Notes: generated by a model not told the origin, from the sequence alone. DNA of 19,618 nt from an uncultured Lachnospiraceae bacterium (GCA_937915975.1 CALGGL010000022.1:1-19618); one strand, 5' to 3'; positions 7,323-14,676 are shown, numbered from the stretch's first letter. Translations and numbers: made by a program.

Positions 7323-8552
7323 ATGCCTATGATTAAAGATGAATTGATAAAAACACTTAAACAATACAAGCAGGATAAGCTTATCGCTTATCTTTCGGAT
7401 TCAACGCTTTGTAAAGCAAACGAATGCAGACTCTCCAAAGATATCGAGTCCATCGACTGGTCATTTCTCGAACCGCACAAGTCATATAATTCTGCCGATG
7501 ACATAAAGCCGATTGATATAACGCTCATCGATGCGATAAAACAGGATGAAAACCGGTTTGAGCAAACCGGTTTGGAAGCAATTCGCGACGGTAAGCTTGC
7601 TCTTGTCTTACTTGCAGGCGGTCAGGGAACCAGGCTTGGATATGATCATCCGAAAGGAATGTTTAATGTTGGCACAGACAGAGAATTATTTATTTTCGAA
7701 TGTCTTATTAACAATACTATGAAAGTTGTCAAAAAAGCGGGATGCTTTATTCCGTTTTATATAATGACCAGTTCAATTAATAATGATGAAACCGTTGCAT
7801 TTTTTAAAGAGCATAATTACTTCGGTTACAATCCCGATTACATTACATTTTTTGTACAGGAATCAAATCCCGTTACGGATTTTGAAGGTAATATTCTTCT
7901 TGCCGACAAGGATGAGCTTTGTATGTCACCTAACGGAAACGGCGGCTGGTTCTCATCTATGGAAAGAAACGGTCTTTTAGACGAGCTTCTTAACTCGCCT
8001 ATTGAATGGATAAATGTATTCTCGGTTGATAATGTACTTCAGGGCATAGCCGATCCTGTATTCTTGGGAGCAACCATAGAAAGCGGTAAAACCTGTGGTG
8101 CAAAGGTTGTTGCCAAGGCTGCGCCTGACGAAAAGGTTGGTGCTATATGCACCATGTCCGGCAAGCCTCATATTATTGAATACTATGAGCTTTCAGATAA
8201 GATGATGAACGAAAAGAATCCTGACGGAACCTATTCCTACGGCTACGGAGTAATACTTAATTATCTTTTTCCGATAAAGAAGCTCAAGCATACACTTAAT
8301 AAAGATATGCCTCTTCACATTGTTAAAAAAGCCGTTCCGTATATGGACTATGACGGAACATATATTACTCCAACCGATGTAAATGCCTTTAAGTATGAAA
8401 CCCTTGCACTCGATTTGATTCACGCCATGGATTCATGCCTTGCCTACGAAATCAATCGCGAAAAGGAATTTGCACCGATTAAAAATAAAGAAGGTATTGA
8501 CTCCATAGACACTGCAAGAGAACTTCTAAGGAAAAACGGAGTTATTCTTTAA
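7323..8552 (+). CDS. UDPGP-type UTP-sugar-1-phosphate uridylyltransferase (UAP1/UGP-like)
   Basis: 409 residues. The start is the ATG at 7323, with AGGGG seven bases upstream; ATGs at 7317 and 7329 are in frame but less well spaced. The protein shows the nucleotide-binding loop LAGGQGTRLG (97-106) followed by HPKGMF, the substrate loop SPNGNGG (202-208), NVFSVDNVL (231-239), and a UAP-like FAPIKN near the end (383-388). These mark the PF01704 family, which makes UDP-sugars (UDP-GlcNAc, UDP-glucose or UDP-galactose) from UTP and sugar 1-phosphate in the cytoplasm. It is not the GalU/GlmU type usual in bacteria. Which sugar is used cannot be read from sequence. It is single-gene with its own promoter. 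No strong terminator is seen before 8620. Confidence 0.9.
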   Translation: MPMIKDELIKTLKQYKQDKLIAYLSDSTLCKANECRLSKDIESIDWSFLEPHKSYNSADDIKPIDITLIDAIKQDENRFEQTGLEAIRDGKLALVLLAGGQGTRLGYDHPKGMFNVGTDRELFIFECLINNTMKVVKKAGCFIPFYIMTSSINNDETVAFFKEHNYFGYNPDYITFFVQESNPVTDFEGNILLADKDELCMSPNGNGGWFSSMERNGLLDELLNSPIEWINVFSVDNVLQGIADPVFLGATIESGKTCGAKVVAKAAPDEKVGAICTMSGKPHIIEYYELSDKMMNEKNPDGTYSYGYGVILNYLFPIKKLKHTLNKDMPLHIVKKAVPYMDYDGTYITPTDVNAFKYETLALDLIHAMDSCLAYEINREKEFAPIKNKEGIDSIDTARELLRKNGVIL

Positions 8553-8623
8553 TAAATTTTTTTCTTAAGGTTCACCTAAGGTTCGCATAATATACTTACC
8601 TCAGAACAAAGAAAGTTTAGAGA

Positions 8624-8706
8624 GTGTCATATCTGTGTATTCAGGTGCACGCACAGCTCACTGGCGCTAACGCTGTGCTTAGCACCTAAATACACAAATA
8701 TGGCAC
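8624..8706. repeat. Interspersed palindromic element, copy A
   Basis: An 83-base two-stage hairpin. Outer arms 8624-8648 and 8682-8706 pair over 25 positions, the only exceptions being three G-T wobbles. The inner arms GCACAGC (8651-8657) and GCTGTGC (8672-8678) pair perfectly round a 14-base loop. The core from ATTCAGG to the TTAGCACCT side matches copy B at 11163-11243, while the distal arm sequence does not. It ends 36 bases before the beta-helix lipoprotein start and so would lie in its leader if the promoter is upstream. Confidence 0.85.
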
Positions 8707-8741
8707 AACAGAAGCATAAAAATCATAAGGAGGTAAGTATT

Positions 8742-10361
8742 ATGAATAAAGATAATAATAAAAATACAAAACATAGTAACAGCTTAGCGCTTTTTCTTGT
8801 AGGCAGTCTGATTATGACAAGTCTTTGGGGATGCGCAGCAAAAAAAGAAAATACAAACGAAGTCCCGGACAGTACGGAAGCATCTGTCGAGGAGGTAATT
8901 GAAGCCGGTGATTCCGACGAAAGTGTTTCGGATAACAAAAGCTCAGCCGATGATAGTTCCGGTAAAAACGGTCCAAGCGGAAACTATCTTTCCAAGGATG
9001 ATATAACAATTAACGAAACCTATGAAAATGATGCTGACGGCGAACACGCCATATATGCTGATGGCGAGGAAGCAAGCTATTCCGATATAGGTGTTGTAAA
9101 GACCGGTGACTCAAGCGGTGACGAGGCTGATTTTTACGGTGAAAATGCAGCCGTATTTGCAACAAACGGTGCAACCCTTACGCTTTCCGGTATATATGTT
9201 GAAACAAACGGTACTCATGCAAACGGAGTATTTTCATACGGAGAAGGAACAACGGTAAACATATCCGATTCGGTTATAGAGACAAGCGGAAACTGCTCAG
9301 GAGGTCTTATGACAACAGGCGGAGGAACAATGATTGCAAGCAATCTTACCATCAACACCTCCGGCAATTCTTCGGCAGCTATCCGTTCAGACAGAGGCGG
9401 TGGAACCGTTAATGTAGACGGTGGTTACTACAAGACTACAGGAACCGGTTCACCTGTTATCTATTCAACAGCAGATATAACCGTATCGAATTCATATCTT
9501 GAGTCAACTGCATCACAGGGTGTTGTTGTTGAAGGCAAAAATTCCGTAACACTTAATGACTGTGAGCTGGTTGCAGATAACAATACAAAGAACAGTGATA
9601 AATCCGACACCTATCAGGCGGTTATGATATACCAGTCTATGTCAGGAGATGCCGCAAACGGAACCTCATCATTTTCCATGACCGGCGGTTCTCTTACAAA
9701 TGCTAACGGTGATATATTTTTCATAAACAATACAGCTTGTACAATCGATCTTGAAAATGTAGATATAACAAATAATGATTCGGAAGGAGTATTCTTAAGA
9801 GCTGAGGCAGCCGGCTGGGGTAACAGCGGCTCAAACGGCGGCAAGGTAACTCTTACAGCGACTAACCAAGATATAGACGGCGATATAATTGTAGATGAAG
9901 TATCATCATTAAATCTTTATCTGACTGACGGAAGTTCATTTAACGGTGCTATCAACACTGACGGCACAGCAGGCGAAGTATATGTGGAGCTTAATGATAA
10001 TTCTACATGGACACTCACGGAAGATTCCTATATAACCTCTCTTACCTGCAATGCAGGAAGCATCAACCTTAACGGTCACATCTTATATGTAAACGGTGAG
10101 GTATATACGGAAGGTACAGACTCCAAAGGTGAGGCAATTGATATAACATCGGGAAGCAATTCTTCGGACAGTTCGATGCCAAACGACGGCAACGGTTCCG
10201 GCGATGCTCCATCCGGAATGCCCGGAGATGATAACTCTGACCGTAACAGCTCCGATTCAAACGGAAATACCCCTCCTGAAAAGCCTTCAGGCGATGGAAA
10301 CAACGGTCCCGGCGAGCCACCTACAGATGGCGGTACACCTCCTGAAAAGCCGGACAGATAA
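8742..10361 (+). CDS. Beta-helix surface lipoprotein with Pro/Gly/Asp-rich tail
   Basis: 539 residues from the ATG at 8742, which has AGGAGG eight bases upstream; an in-frame ATG at 8700 lies inside the palindromic element and has no such site. The signal sequence ends in lipobox LWGC with Cys31 as lipid anchor. An acidic Ser/Asp linker (about 40-80) leads to a long run (about 85-455) of short Gly/Asn/Ser/Thr-rich beta strands, such as TLTLSGIYVETNG, TVNISDSVIETSG and TVNVDGGYYKTTG, at roughly 20-25 residue intervals. This is typical of a right-handed parallel beta-helix and resembles the polysaccharide-binding Cthe_2159-type family. No lyase or hydrolase residues can be named. The C-terminus (about 470-539) is disordered, with TPPEKP twice. 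Likely an exposed carbohydrate-binding or adhesive protein (inference). Confidence 0.82.
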   Translation: MNKDNNKNTKHSNSLALFLVGSLIMTSLWGCAAKKENTNEVPDSTEASVEEVIEAGDSDESVSDNKSSADDSSGKNGPSGNYLSKDDITINETYENDADGEHAIYADGEEASYSDIGVVKTGDSSGDEADFYGENAAVFATNGATLTLSGIYVETNGTHANGVFSYGEGTTVNISDSVIETSGNCSGGLMTTGGGTMIASNLTINTSGNSSAAIRSDRGGGTVNVDGGYYKTTGTGSPVIYSTADITVSNSYLESTASQGVVVEGKNSVTLNDCELVADNNTKNSDKSDTYQAVMIYQSMSGDAANGTSSFSMTGGSLTNANGDIFFINNTACTIDLENVDITNNDSEGVFLRAEAAGWGNSGSNGGKVTLTATNQDIDGDIIVDEVSSLNLYLTDGSSFNGAINTDGTAGEVYVELNDNSTWTLTEDSYITSLTCNAGSINLNGHILYVNGEVYTEGTDSKGEAIDITSGSNSSDSSMPNDGNGSGDAPSGMPGDDNSDRNSSDSNGNTPPEKPSGDGNNGPGEPPTDGGTPPEKPDR

Positions 10362-10380
10362 TATTCACAAAAACCCTCAA

Positions 10381-10419
10381 AAAAAGCTTACGGAAGTATA
10401 TCACTTCCGTAAGCTTTTT
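10381..10419. terminator. Strong bidirectional intrinsic terminator
   Basis: A perfect 17-base inverted repeat (AAAAAGCTTACGGAAGT and its complement) around a 5-base loop, with A-tract on the left and T-tract on the right. It ends the beta-helix gene 19 bases after its stop and, read the other way, can end the iron cluster transcript 115 bases after the NifX-type gene. Confidence 0.93.
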
Positions 10420-10533
10420 TATTGCCGTTACAAATTAATAGTCTTCATCAGGCTGCTACGGTAACATTTTGTCCGATTTGTGTAAAATCAGCAACAGGAT
10501 ATCGAATATATCAGCTTTGAAATCGATATGTAA

Positions 10534-10869
10534 TTACAGTTCCGTAAGCCGCCCCTCTGCGTATGCTTTGACAGCAGCCTTTGCCCCGCCATCAAAGGTA
10601 TATATTTTGAAGCCCGATTTTTTTAATTCACTCATAGCCTTGGCGCCGTAGTTTTTACAGATAAGCACATCTATGGCGCAGATATTGAATTTTTCTATGG
10701 CGTCATCAATATTTTTCGGATAAAGTGAAAGAATCTGTGTACGGACAATCTTATCTTTATCAACCGCATATATCCAGAACGCCTCTCCCTGTTCAAAATT
10801 CTGTATCCCGCTTCCGGTATATGCAACCGCAACTATTTCGCTTGCATATATTTTTTTAATCCTGCTCAT
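10534..10869 (-). CDS. NifX/NifB-type dinitrogenase iron-molybdenum cofactor domain protein
   Basis: 111 residues. The start is the ATG at 10869, with GGAGG five bases upstream; an in-frame TTG at 10881 overlaps that site and is unlikely. The single domain has the fold pattern of PF02579: KIYASEIVAVAYTGSG at the N-terminus, GEAFWIYAVD, VLICKNYGAKAMSELKKSGFKIYTF and a C-terminal helix. Proteins of this family bind iron-containing clusters. Outside nitrogen fixation they occur near metal transport and redox genes, with unclear function. It follows the HMA gene by 18 bases, so it is probably the last gene of the feo transcript. An iron-handling or metal-sensing accessory role is inferred from position only. 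Confidence 0.85.
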   Translation of the reverse strand: MSRIKKIYASEIVAVAYTGSGIQNFEQGEAFWIYAVDKDKIVRTQILSLYPKNIDDAIEKFNICAIDVLICKNYGAKAMSELKKSGFKIYTFDGGAKAAVKAYAEGRLTEL

Positions 10870-10887
10870 AGATACCTCCAAACTTAT

Positions 10888-11136
10888 TTATTTTTTAAAT
10901 ATTCCCTTTTTCACATATTCCTCGCTCTTAGCATCAAGGCAATGATAACCCATCTCTGAAAGCCCTTCCTCTAACTCATCCCTCGATATAGGCTTATCGC
11001 TTATTATAACCGTCTCATTCTTTTTATGTGAGGAAGAAACCTTTTTAACACCAAATTTCTTCCTTATCATCTCATTAATATGTGACTCACACATATTGCA
11101 CATCATTCCGTCAACCTTAGCAATCGTCTGATACAT
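10888..11136 (-). CDS. Small HMA-domain metal-binding protein
   Basis: 82 residues with a heavy-metal-associated fold. The metal motif is MCNMC (Cys13 and Cys16), followed by ESHINEMIRKKFGVKKVSSSHKKNETVII and a second half ELEEGLSEMGYHC. The family normally binds Cu(I) or related soft metals and delivers them to ATPases. Here it sits between the FeoB-associated protein and the NifX-type protein, so a link with iron uptake is suggested but the metal is not proven. GGAGG lies six bases before the ATG. The C-terminus after residue 66 is a short Lys/Glu-rich extension. Confidence 0.87.
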   Translation of the reverse strand: MYQTIAKVDGMMCNMCESHINEMIRKKFGVKKVSSSHKKNETVIISDKPISRDELEEGLSEMGYHCLDAKSEEYVKKGIFKK

Positions 11137-11162
11137 ATCCGTCCTCCATTATGTTCATTATA

Positions 11163-11243
11163 ATGTACGACTATATATTCAGGCGCACACATAGCCCACT
11201 GTCGCTCACGCTATGCTTAGCACCTGAATATATAGTCGTACAT
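11163..11243. repeat. Interspersed palindromic element, copy B
   Basis: An 81-base two-stage hairpin filling most of the gap between the HMA gene and the Cys-rich gene. Outer arms 11163-11186 and 11220-11243 pair over 24 positions with one G-T wobble. Inner arms CATAGC and GCTATG (11190-11195, 11210-11215) pair round a 14-base loop. Compared with copy A, one inner C-G pair has become T-A, and the distal 14 bases of both arms are different but still complementary. A further TTCAT/ATGAA pairing lies just outside. Confidence 0.87.
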
Positions 11244-11252
11244 CTATGAATG

Positions 11253-11441
11253 CTACTCCCTTCTTCTTTTTACGGTGACGAGTATTTCACCGTCACCACC
11301 GCAATCAGAACAGGATCCGCTGCAGGAGTCCTTGCTTGCACATGAGCTGCAGCTTCCGCCTGCTTTATGAGATTTCACTATATCTCTTATACATAAAACC
11401 ACTATGATAGCTACCGCCGCAATCGCAACCACCGTACCCAT
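11253..11441 (-). CDS. FeoB-associated Cys-rich membrane protein
   Basis: 62 residues. The start is the ATG at 11441, eight bases after AGGAGG; an in-frame GTG at 11450 is only one base from that site. One N-terminal membrane helix (about 3-19, containing Cys17) is followed by a short basic segment and a Cys cluster at 31, 34, 40, 44 and 47 in a Gly/Ser context. This matches the FeoB_associated family (PF12669), which usually follows feoB in Firmicutes. The function is unknown, and the cytosolic thiols could help receive or hand over Fe2+. A TATAAT-like box at 11485-11490 could give it an extra promoter, but no clear -35 is seen. Confidence 0.88.
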   Translation of the reverse strand: MGTVVAIAAVAIIVVLCIRDIVKSHKAGGSCSSCASKDSCSGSCSDCGGDGEILVTVKRRRE

Positions 11442-11541
11442 AGTACACACCTCCTGACATTTATTCTCCGATAATCATATTCTTATTATACACTCTTTCA
11501 CAAGAAATAGCCTAAAAAATTACAATCCTATATCCAAAACA

Positions 11542-11568
11542 TCCGGACCTATCTACGATAAGCCCGGA
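11542..11568 (-). terminator. Possible terminator or processing hairpin after feoB
   Basis: A 12-pair stem with two G-T wobbles (TCCGG...CCGGA at its base) round a 3-base loop, 52 bases after the feoB stop. The T-tract after it is weak (TGTTTTGG), so it may only partly terminate and leave the accessory genes at a lower level. Confidence 0.45.
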
Positions 11569-11620
11569 GTCCTGAAATGTAATAATATAAAAAGGGTTAC
11601 TTATTACCAAATTTGTATTT

Positions 11621-13909
11621 TTACTTATCAGCTGCATCTACGCTTGTTACTGACTTTGTATGCTCATCCGGCTGGTAGCCTTTTCTGAAAAGTAAGTAGA
11701 TAAGACAGATGACAAGTGCAAATGCTACGACTGTACCAAATCCGAATACGCCATTTGCGATAAGGTTTCCGATCTGGTAGGTAATGAGTGCAAGTACATA
11801 TGCCCACAAGCACATGAATCCGATTGTTGCCCAAGTCCACTTTGCATTGTTCATTTCTCTCTTTATAGCACCCATCGCTGCGAAACATGGTGCGCAGAGA
11901 AGGTTAAATATCATGAATGCGAAAGCTGAAAGCTTGGTGTAATCTGCTGCTACTCTATCCCATATCTGATCACCGTTTTCTTCAAGCTCTTCCTCGCCGT
12001 CCTGGTCATCGTAGTTGTAAAGCACACCAAATGTACCGACAACCTCTTCCTTAGCAACAAGTCCTGTTACGGTTGCTACTGTAGGCTTCCACTGACCAAA
12101 TCCAAGCGGCTTAAATATAATTGATGCACCGTTACCTACACTTGCAAGAAGTGATGCATCCATAGGTGCTACGTCTTCTACAGGTATATCCATCTTGTCT
12201 GCGATTCTCTCAATCTCTGCCTCGGTTGCAACGCTCTCATCCTCAAATAAATCATCAACCATACCAAACTTACCATTTACGGTTCCGAAGCTTGAGAAGA
12301 ACCAAATAATTATTGATGATAATACGATAACTGATGAAGCTCTCTTAATGAAAGACCAGCCTCTTTCCCAGGTTGCTCTAAGCACGTTTCCGACTGATGG
12401 AACATGGTAAGCAGGAAGCTCCATAACGAATGGTGCAGGCTCGCCTGCAAATGCCTTGAACTTCTTTAAAATTATACCTGATAAAATGATTGAACCTATA
12501 CCTATAAAGTATGCTGAAGCTGCGATGGCAGATGAACCGCCAAAGAGTGCACCGGCGATAAGTCCAATGATAGGAAGCTTAGCACCACAAGGTATAAATG
12601 TTGTAGTCATGATTGTCATCTTACGGTCACGGTCATTTTCGATTGTACGAGATGCCATGATACCGGGAACACCACAGCCTGTAGCTACAAGTACAGGTAT
12701 GAAGCTCTTTCCTGAAAGTCCGAACTGACGGAAGATACGGTCCATAACGAAGGCAACACGCGCCATATAACCGATATCCTCAAGTATTGAAAGGAACAAG
12801 AACAGTACTAACATCTGAGGTACAAAGCCGATTACGGCACCGAAACCTGCGACTATACCATCCTGGATAAGGCCGTAAAGCCATGTTCCTTCATTTACAT
12901 TTATTGCTGTAAGTATCTTATCAAATAAGTTTGGTACCCACTCACCAAATATTACGTCGTTAGTAAAGTCTGTTGCCGCAGTACCGATAGATACTGCCCA
13001 ACCGCCCATTGCGATTGCATATACAAGGAACATAATTGCTGCAAATATAGGAAGTCCGAGTATACGGTTTGTAACAATCTTATCAATCTTATCCGATACG
13101 GTCATCTTGTCGGAACCTTTTTTCTTCTTTACTGTTCCTACGATGACACCACCGATATAGTTATATCTTTCATTGGTAATGATACTTTCCGCATCATCAT
13201 CCATTTCCTTCTCAAGTGTCGAGATTGCATCCTCAATATTTTTCTTCTGCTCACTTGAAAGCTTGATAGACTCGAGTATCTTCTCATCACGTTCAAATAC
13301 CTTGATTGCATACCAACGTATGAGCTTATCGTCAACACTGCCCTCTATCTGTCCTTCGATAGCAGTTATGGCAGCCTCAACCTTATCATCAAATTTTGCA
13401 GGTACCTCTACAGCCTTTCCTGCCTTTGCTGCTGCGATTGCCTTATTTACAGCCTCATCACAGCCGTCACCCTTAAGTGCACTTATCTCAACTATCTCAC
13501 AGCCAAGCTCCTTGGAAAGCTTTGCGGTATTGATATTGTCACCGTTCTTTTTTACAAGATCCATCATATTGATGGCCATAACAACAGGTATTCCAAGCTC
13601 GATAAGCTGTGTTGAAAGATATAAGTTACGCTCAATATTGGTACCGTCAACTATATTTAATATGGCATCAGGCTTCTCATTTACGAGATATGTACGTGAT
13701 ACCACTTCCTCCAATGTGTATGGCGATAATGAATAAATACCCGGAAGATCCTGAAGTACTACATCTTTATTTCCCTTTACCTTACCTTCCTTTTTCTCGA
13801 CCGTTACGCCCGGCCAGTTACCGACATATTGATTAGCACCGGTAAGAGCATTGAATAATGTTGTCTTACCACAGTTAGGATTGCCGGCAAGTGCAATCTT
13901 AATAGACAT
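11621..13909 (-). CDS. feoB: Ferrous iron transport protein B
   Basis: 762 residues, full length. An N-terminal G domain has G1 GNPNCGKTT (9-17), G2 Thr36 in PGVTVEKKEG, G3 DLPG (54-57), G4 NMMD (114-117) and G5 SALKG (143-147). A helical region with acidic stretches (about 170-265) follows. The membrane part begins near residue 280 and has two gate-type repeats with conserved Cys: ATGCGVPGIMASRTIENDRDRK, and LLCAPCFAAMGAIKREM near the end. The protein imports Fe2+ across the cytoplasmic membrane, driven or gated by GTP. The short tail ends HTKSVTSVDAADK. AGGAGG lies eight bases before the ATG. It is downstream of two feoA genes and upstream of accessory genes. Confidence 0.98.
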   Translation of the reverse strand: MSIKIALAGNPNCGKTTLFNALTGANQYVGNWPGVTVEKKEGKVKGNKDVVLQDLPGIYSLSPYTLEEVVSRTYLVNEKPDAILNIVDGTNIERNLYLSTQLIELGIPVVMAINMMDLVKKNGDNINTAKLSKELGCEIVEISALKGDGCDEAVNKAIAAAKAGKAVEVPAKFDDKVEAAITAIEGQIEGSVDDKLIRWYAIKVFERDEKILESIKLSSEQKKNIEDAISTLEKEMDDDAESIITNERYNYIGGVIVGTVKKKKGSDKMTVSDKIDKIVTNRILGLPIFAAIMFLVYAIAMGGWAVSIGTAATDFTNDVIFGEWVPNLFDKILTAINVNEGTWLYGLIQDGIVAGFGAVIGFVPQMLVLFLFLSILEDIGYMARVAFVMDRIFRQFGLSGKSFIPVLVATGCGVPGIMASRTIENDRDRKMTIMTTTFIPCGAKLPIIGLIAGALFGGSSAIAASAYFIGIGSIILSGIILKKFKAFAGEPAPFVMELPAYHVPSVGNVLRATWERGWSFIKRASSVIVLSSIIIWFFSSFGTVNGKFGMVDDLFEDESVATEAEIERIADKMDIPVEDVAPMDASLLASVGNGASIIFKPLGFGQWKPTVATVTGLVAKEEVVGTFGVLYNYDDQDGEEELEENGDQIWDRVAADYTKLSAFAFMIFNLLCAPCFAAMGAIKREMNNAKWTWATIGFMCLWAYVLALITYQIGNLIANGVFGFGTVVAFALVICLIYLLFRKGYQPDEHTKSVTSVDAADK

Positions 13910-13945
13910 TTATATTTCCTCCTATATATCACTTAATAATTTAAA

Positions 13946-13977
13946 TTGACTTAGAATCTTTTGATAATCTGAGTCAA
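13946..13977 (-). other. Hairpin between feoA and feoB
   Basis: TTGACT at one end pairs with AGTCAA at the other, extended by AGA/TCT past one mismatch. On the transcript it is followed by TTTAAATTATT. It could attenuate or protect mRNA ends in the 125-base gap, setting the feoA to feoB ratio. Confidence 0.4.
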
Positions 13978-14034
13978 CTCTTATAATCTGCATAAATTCA
14001 GGCGGATTACAAGTTGTTTTTATATGACCACCGA

Positions 14035-14253
14035 TTACTCCACAACAATCATCTCAGCATCTGCCTTACGTATGGAAAGCTCATATCCACGAACCGTAAG
14101 CTCCATCGGGTCACCGAGCGGTGCCACCTTACGTACATAGATTTCAACTCCCTTGGTAATGCCCATGTCCATGATACGACGTCTTGTAGGACCTTCACCG
14201 GTAAGCTTAACAACCTTAACTGTGTTGCCAACCTTCACATCTTTGAGTACCAT
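14035..14253 (-). CDS. feoA: Ferrous iron transport protein A, second copy
   Basis: 72 residues, one SH3-like FeoA domain. It has LKDVKVGNTVKVVKLTGEGPTRRRIMDMGITKGVEIYVRK, the classic arrangement in which a conserved small-turn-small segment (GEGPTRRRIMDMGI) precedes the second strand pair, then PLGDPMELTVRGYELSIRKADA. FeoA is a small cytoplasmic partner thought to regulate FeoB. GGAGG lies seven bases before the ATG. It is 29 bases after the first feoA and is the closer match of the two to standard FeoA. Confidence 0.95.
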   Translation of the reverse strand: MVLKDVKVGNTVKVVKLTGEGPTRRRIMDMGITKGVEIYVRKVAPLGDPMELTVRGYELSIRKADAEMIVVE

Positions 14254-14282
14254 CTTATATCCTCCTTTATATCTAATAAATA

Positions 14283-14492
14283 TTAGACCATGATTTTATT
14301 TGCTAACTCTTTACTGAGTGCAATTCTTGTTCCTTTGATTTTGACGATAACATTCTCGCCCGACTTGGTTATTATCTGAACCTTGCTTCCAACATTAAAG
14401 CCCAAATCAGCAAGATGCTGTCTTACTTCAGGCTTTCCGCCAAGCTTAAGTATTTCCTTTTCCTCTGTTTCCTGCGCAAATGTAAGTGGCAT
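14283..14492 (-). CDS. feoA: Ferrous iron transport protein A, first copy
   Basis: 69 residues from the ATG at 14492, which is seven bases after GGAGG; the adjacent upstream ATG at 14495 is only four bases away and is also possible. It is FeoA-like but divergent from its neighbour: KEILKLGGKPEVRQHLADLGFNVGSKVQIITKSGENVIVKIKGTRIALSKELANKI. It keeps the LxxLGF turn and the final RIALSKELA strand-helix. Two tandem feoA genes before feoB are common in Clostridia and may form a hetero-pair on FeoB (inference). It is the first gene after the leader and promoter. Confidence 0.93.
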   Translation of the reverse strand: MPLTFAQETEEKEILKLGGKPEVRQHLADLGFNVGSKVQIITKSGENVIVKIKGTRIALSKELANKIMV

Positions 14493-14513
14493 CATTATCC
14501 CTCCATTTTGTAG

Positions 14514-14534
14514 GTTAGGCTCATTTATCCTAAC
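14514..14534. promoter_or_regulatory. Inverted repeat next to the feoA ribosome binding site
   Basis: GTTAGG, nine bases, CCTAAC. TTAGG/CCTAA half-sites resemble those of DtxR/IdeR-type iron regulators. It lies in the leader, ten bases before the ribosome binding site, so it could also act as an RNA hairpin. Identity of the regulator is inference. Confidence 0.45.
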
Positions 14535-14546
14535 TGAAAAGATTTG

Positions 14547-14577
14547 AAAAAAAAAAGAATTTTAGAAAAAATTCTTT
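14547..14577 (-). terminator. Terminator-like hairpin in the feo leader
   Basis: On the minus strand a 10-pair AT-rich stem (AAAGAATTTT, loop TTCT, AAAATTCTTT) runs into a T10 tract at 14547-14556. It lies between the promoter and the first feoA, where premature termination would lower expression. The stem has few G-C pairs, so efficiency may be low. Confidence 0.5.
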
Positions 14578-14611
14578 GAATTTCAATCTCTAATTATTAG
14601 TATGTTTCTTT

Positions 14612-14631
14612 GTTAGTTAATTATAACTAAC
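14612..14631. promoter_or_regulatory. Probable metalloregulator operator of the feo cluster
   Basis: A perfect palindrome, GTTAGTT, six bases, AACTAAC, located about 10-30 bases after the predicted transcription start. The position fits a repressor site, and the TTAG half-site would suit a DtxR-family iron regulator better than Fur. No regulator gene is in the window. Confidence 0.6.
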
Positions 14632-14647
14632 TTTTATATCGAATAGT

Positions 14648-14676
14648 ATTATATGCCAGAGCTAAGCAAAAGTCAA
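14648..14676 (-). promoter_or_regulatory. Sigma-A promoter of the feo cluster
   Basis: Read on the minus strand: TTGACT (14671-14676), 17 bases, TATAAT (14648-14653). Transcription would start near 14641, leaving a leader of about 145 bases before the first feoA. Confidence 0.88.

Noticed and set aside
8624..8706. Integron attC site
   Set aside because: The folded shape is suggestive, but the terminal RYYYAAC and GTTRRRY boxes are not in place and no integrase gene is present.
8624..8706. Known riboswitch or T-box leader
   Set aside because: No recognised aptamer core or T-box motif, and the second copy lies inside an operon in the opposite sense.
11470..11490. Fur box before the Cys-rich gene
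   Set aside because: ATAAT and ATTAT half-sites are present, but the spacing and centre do not match the usual 7-1-7 Fur pattern.
13173..13736. Plus-strand 187-codon open frame opposite feoB
   Set aside because: Low-complexity Ser/Ile-rich translation, no ribosome binding site, and fully antisense to a clear feoB.
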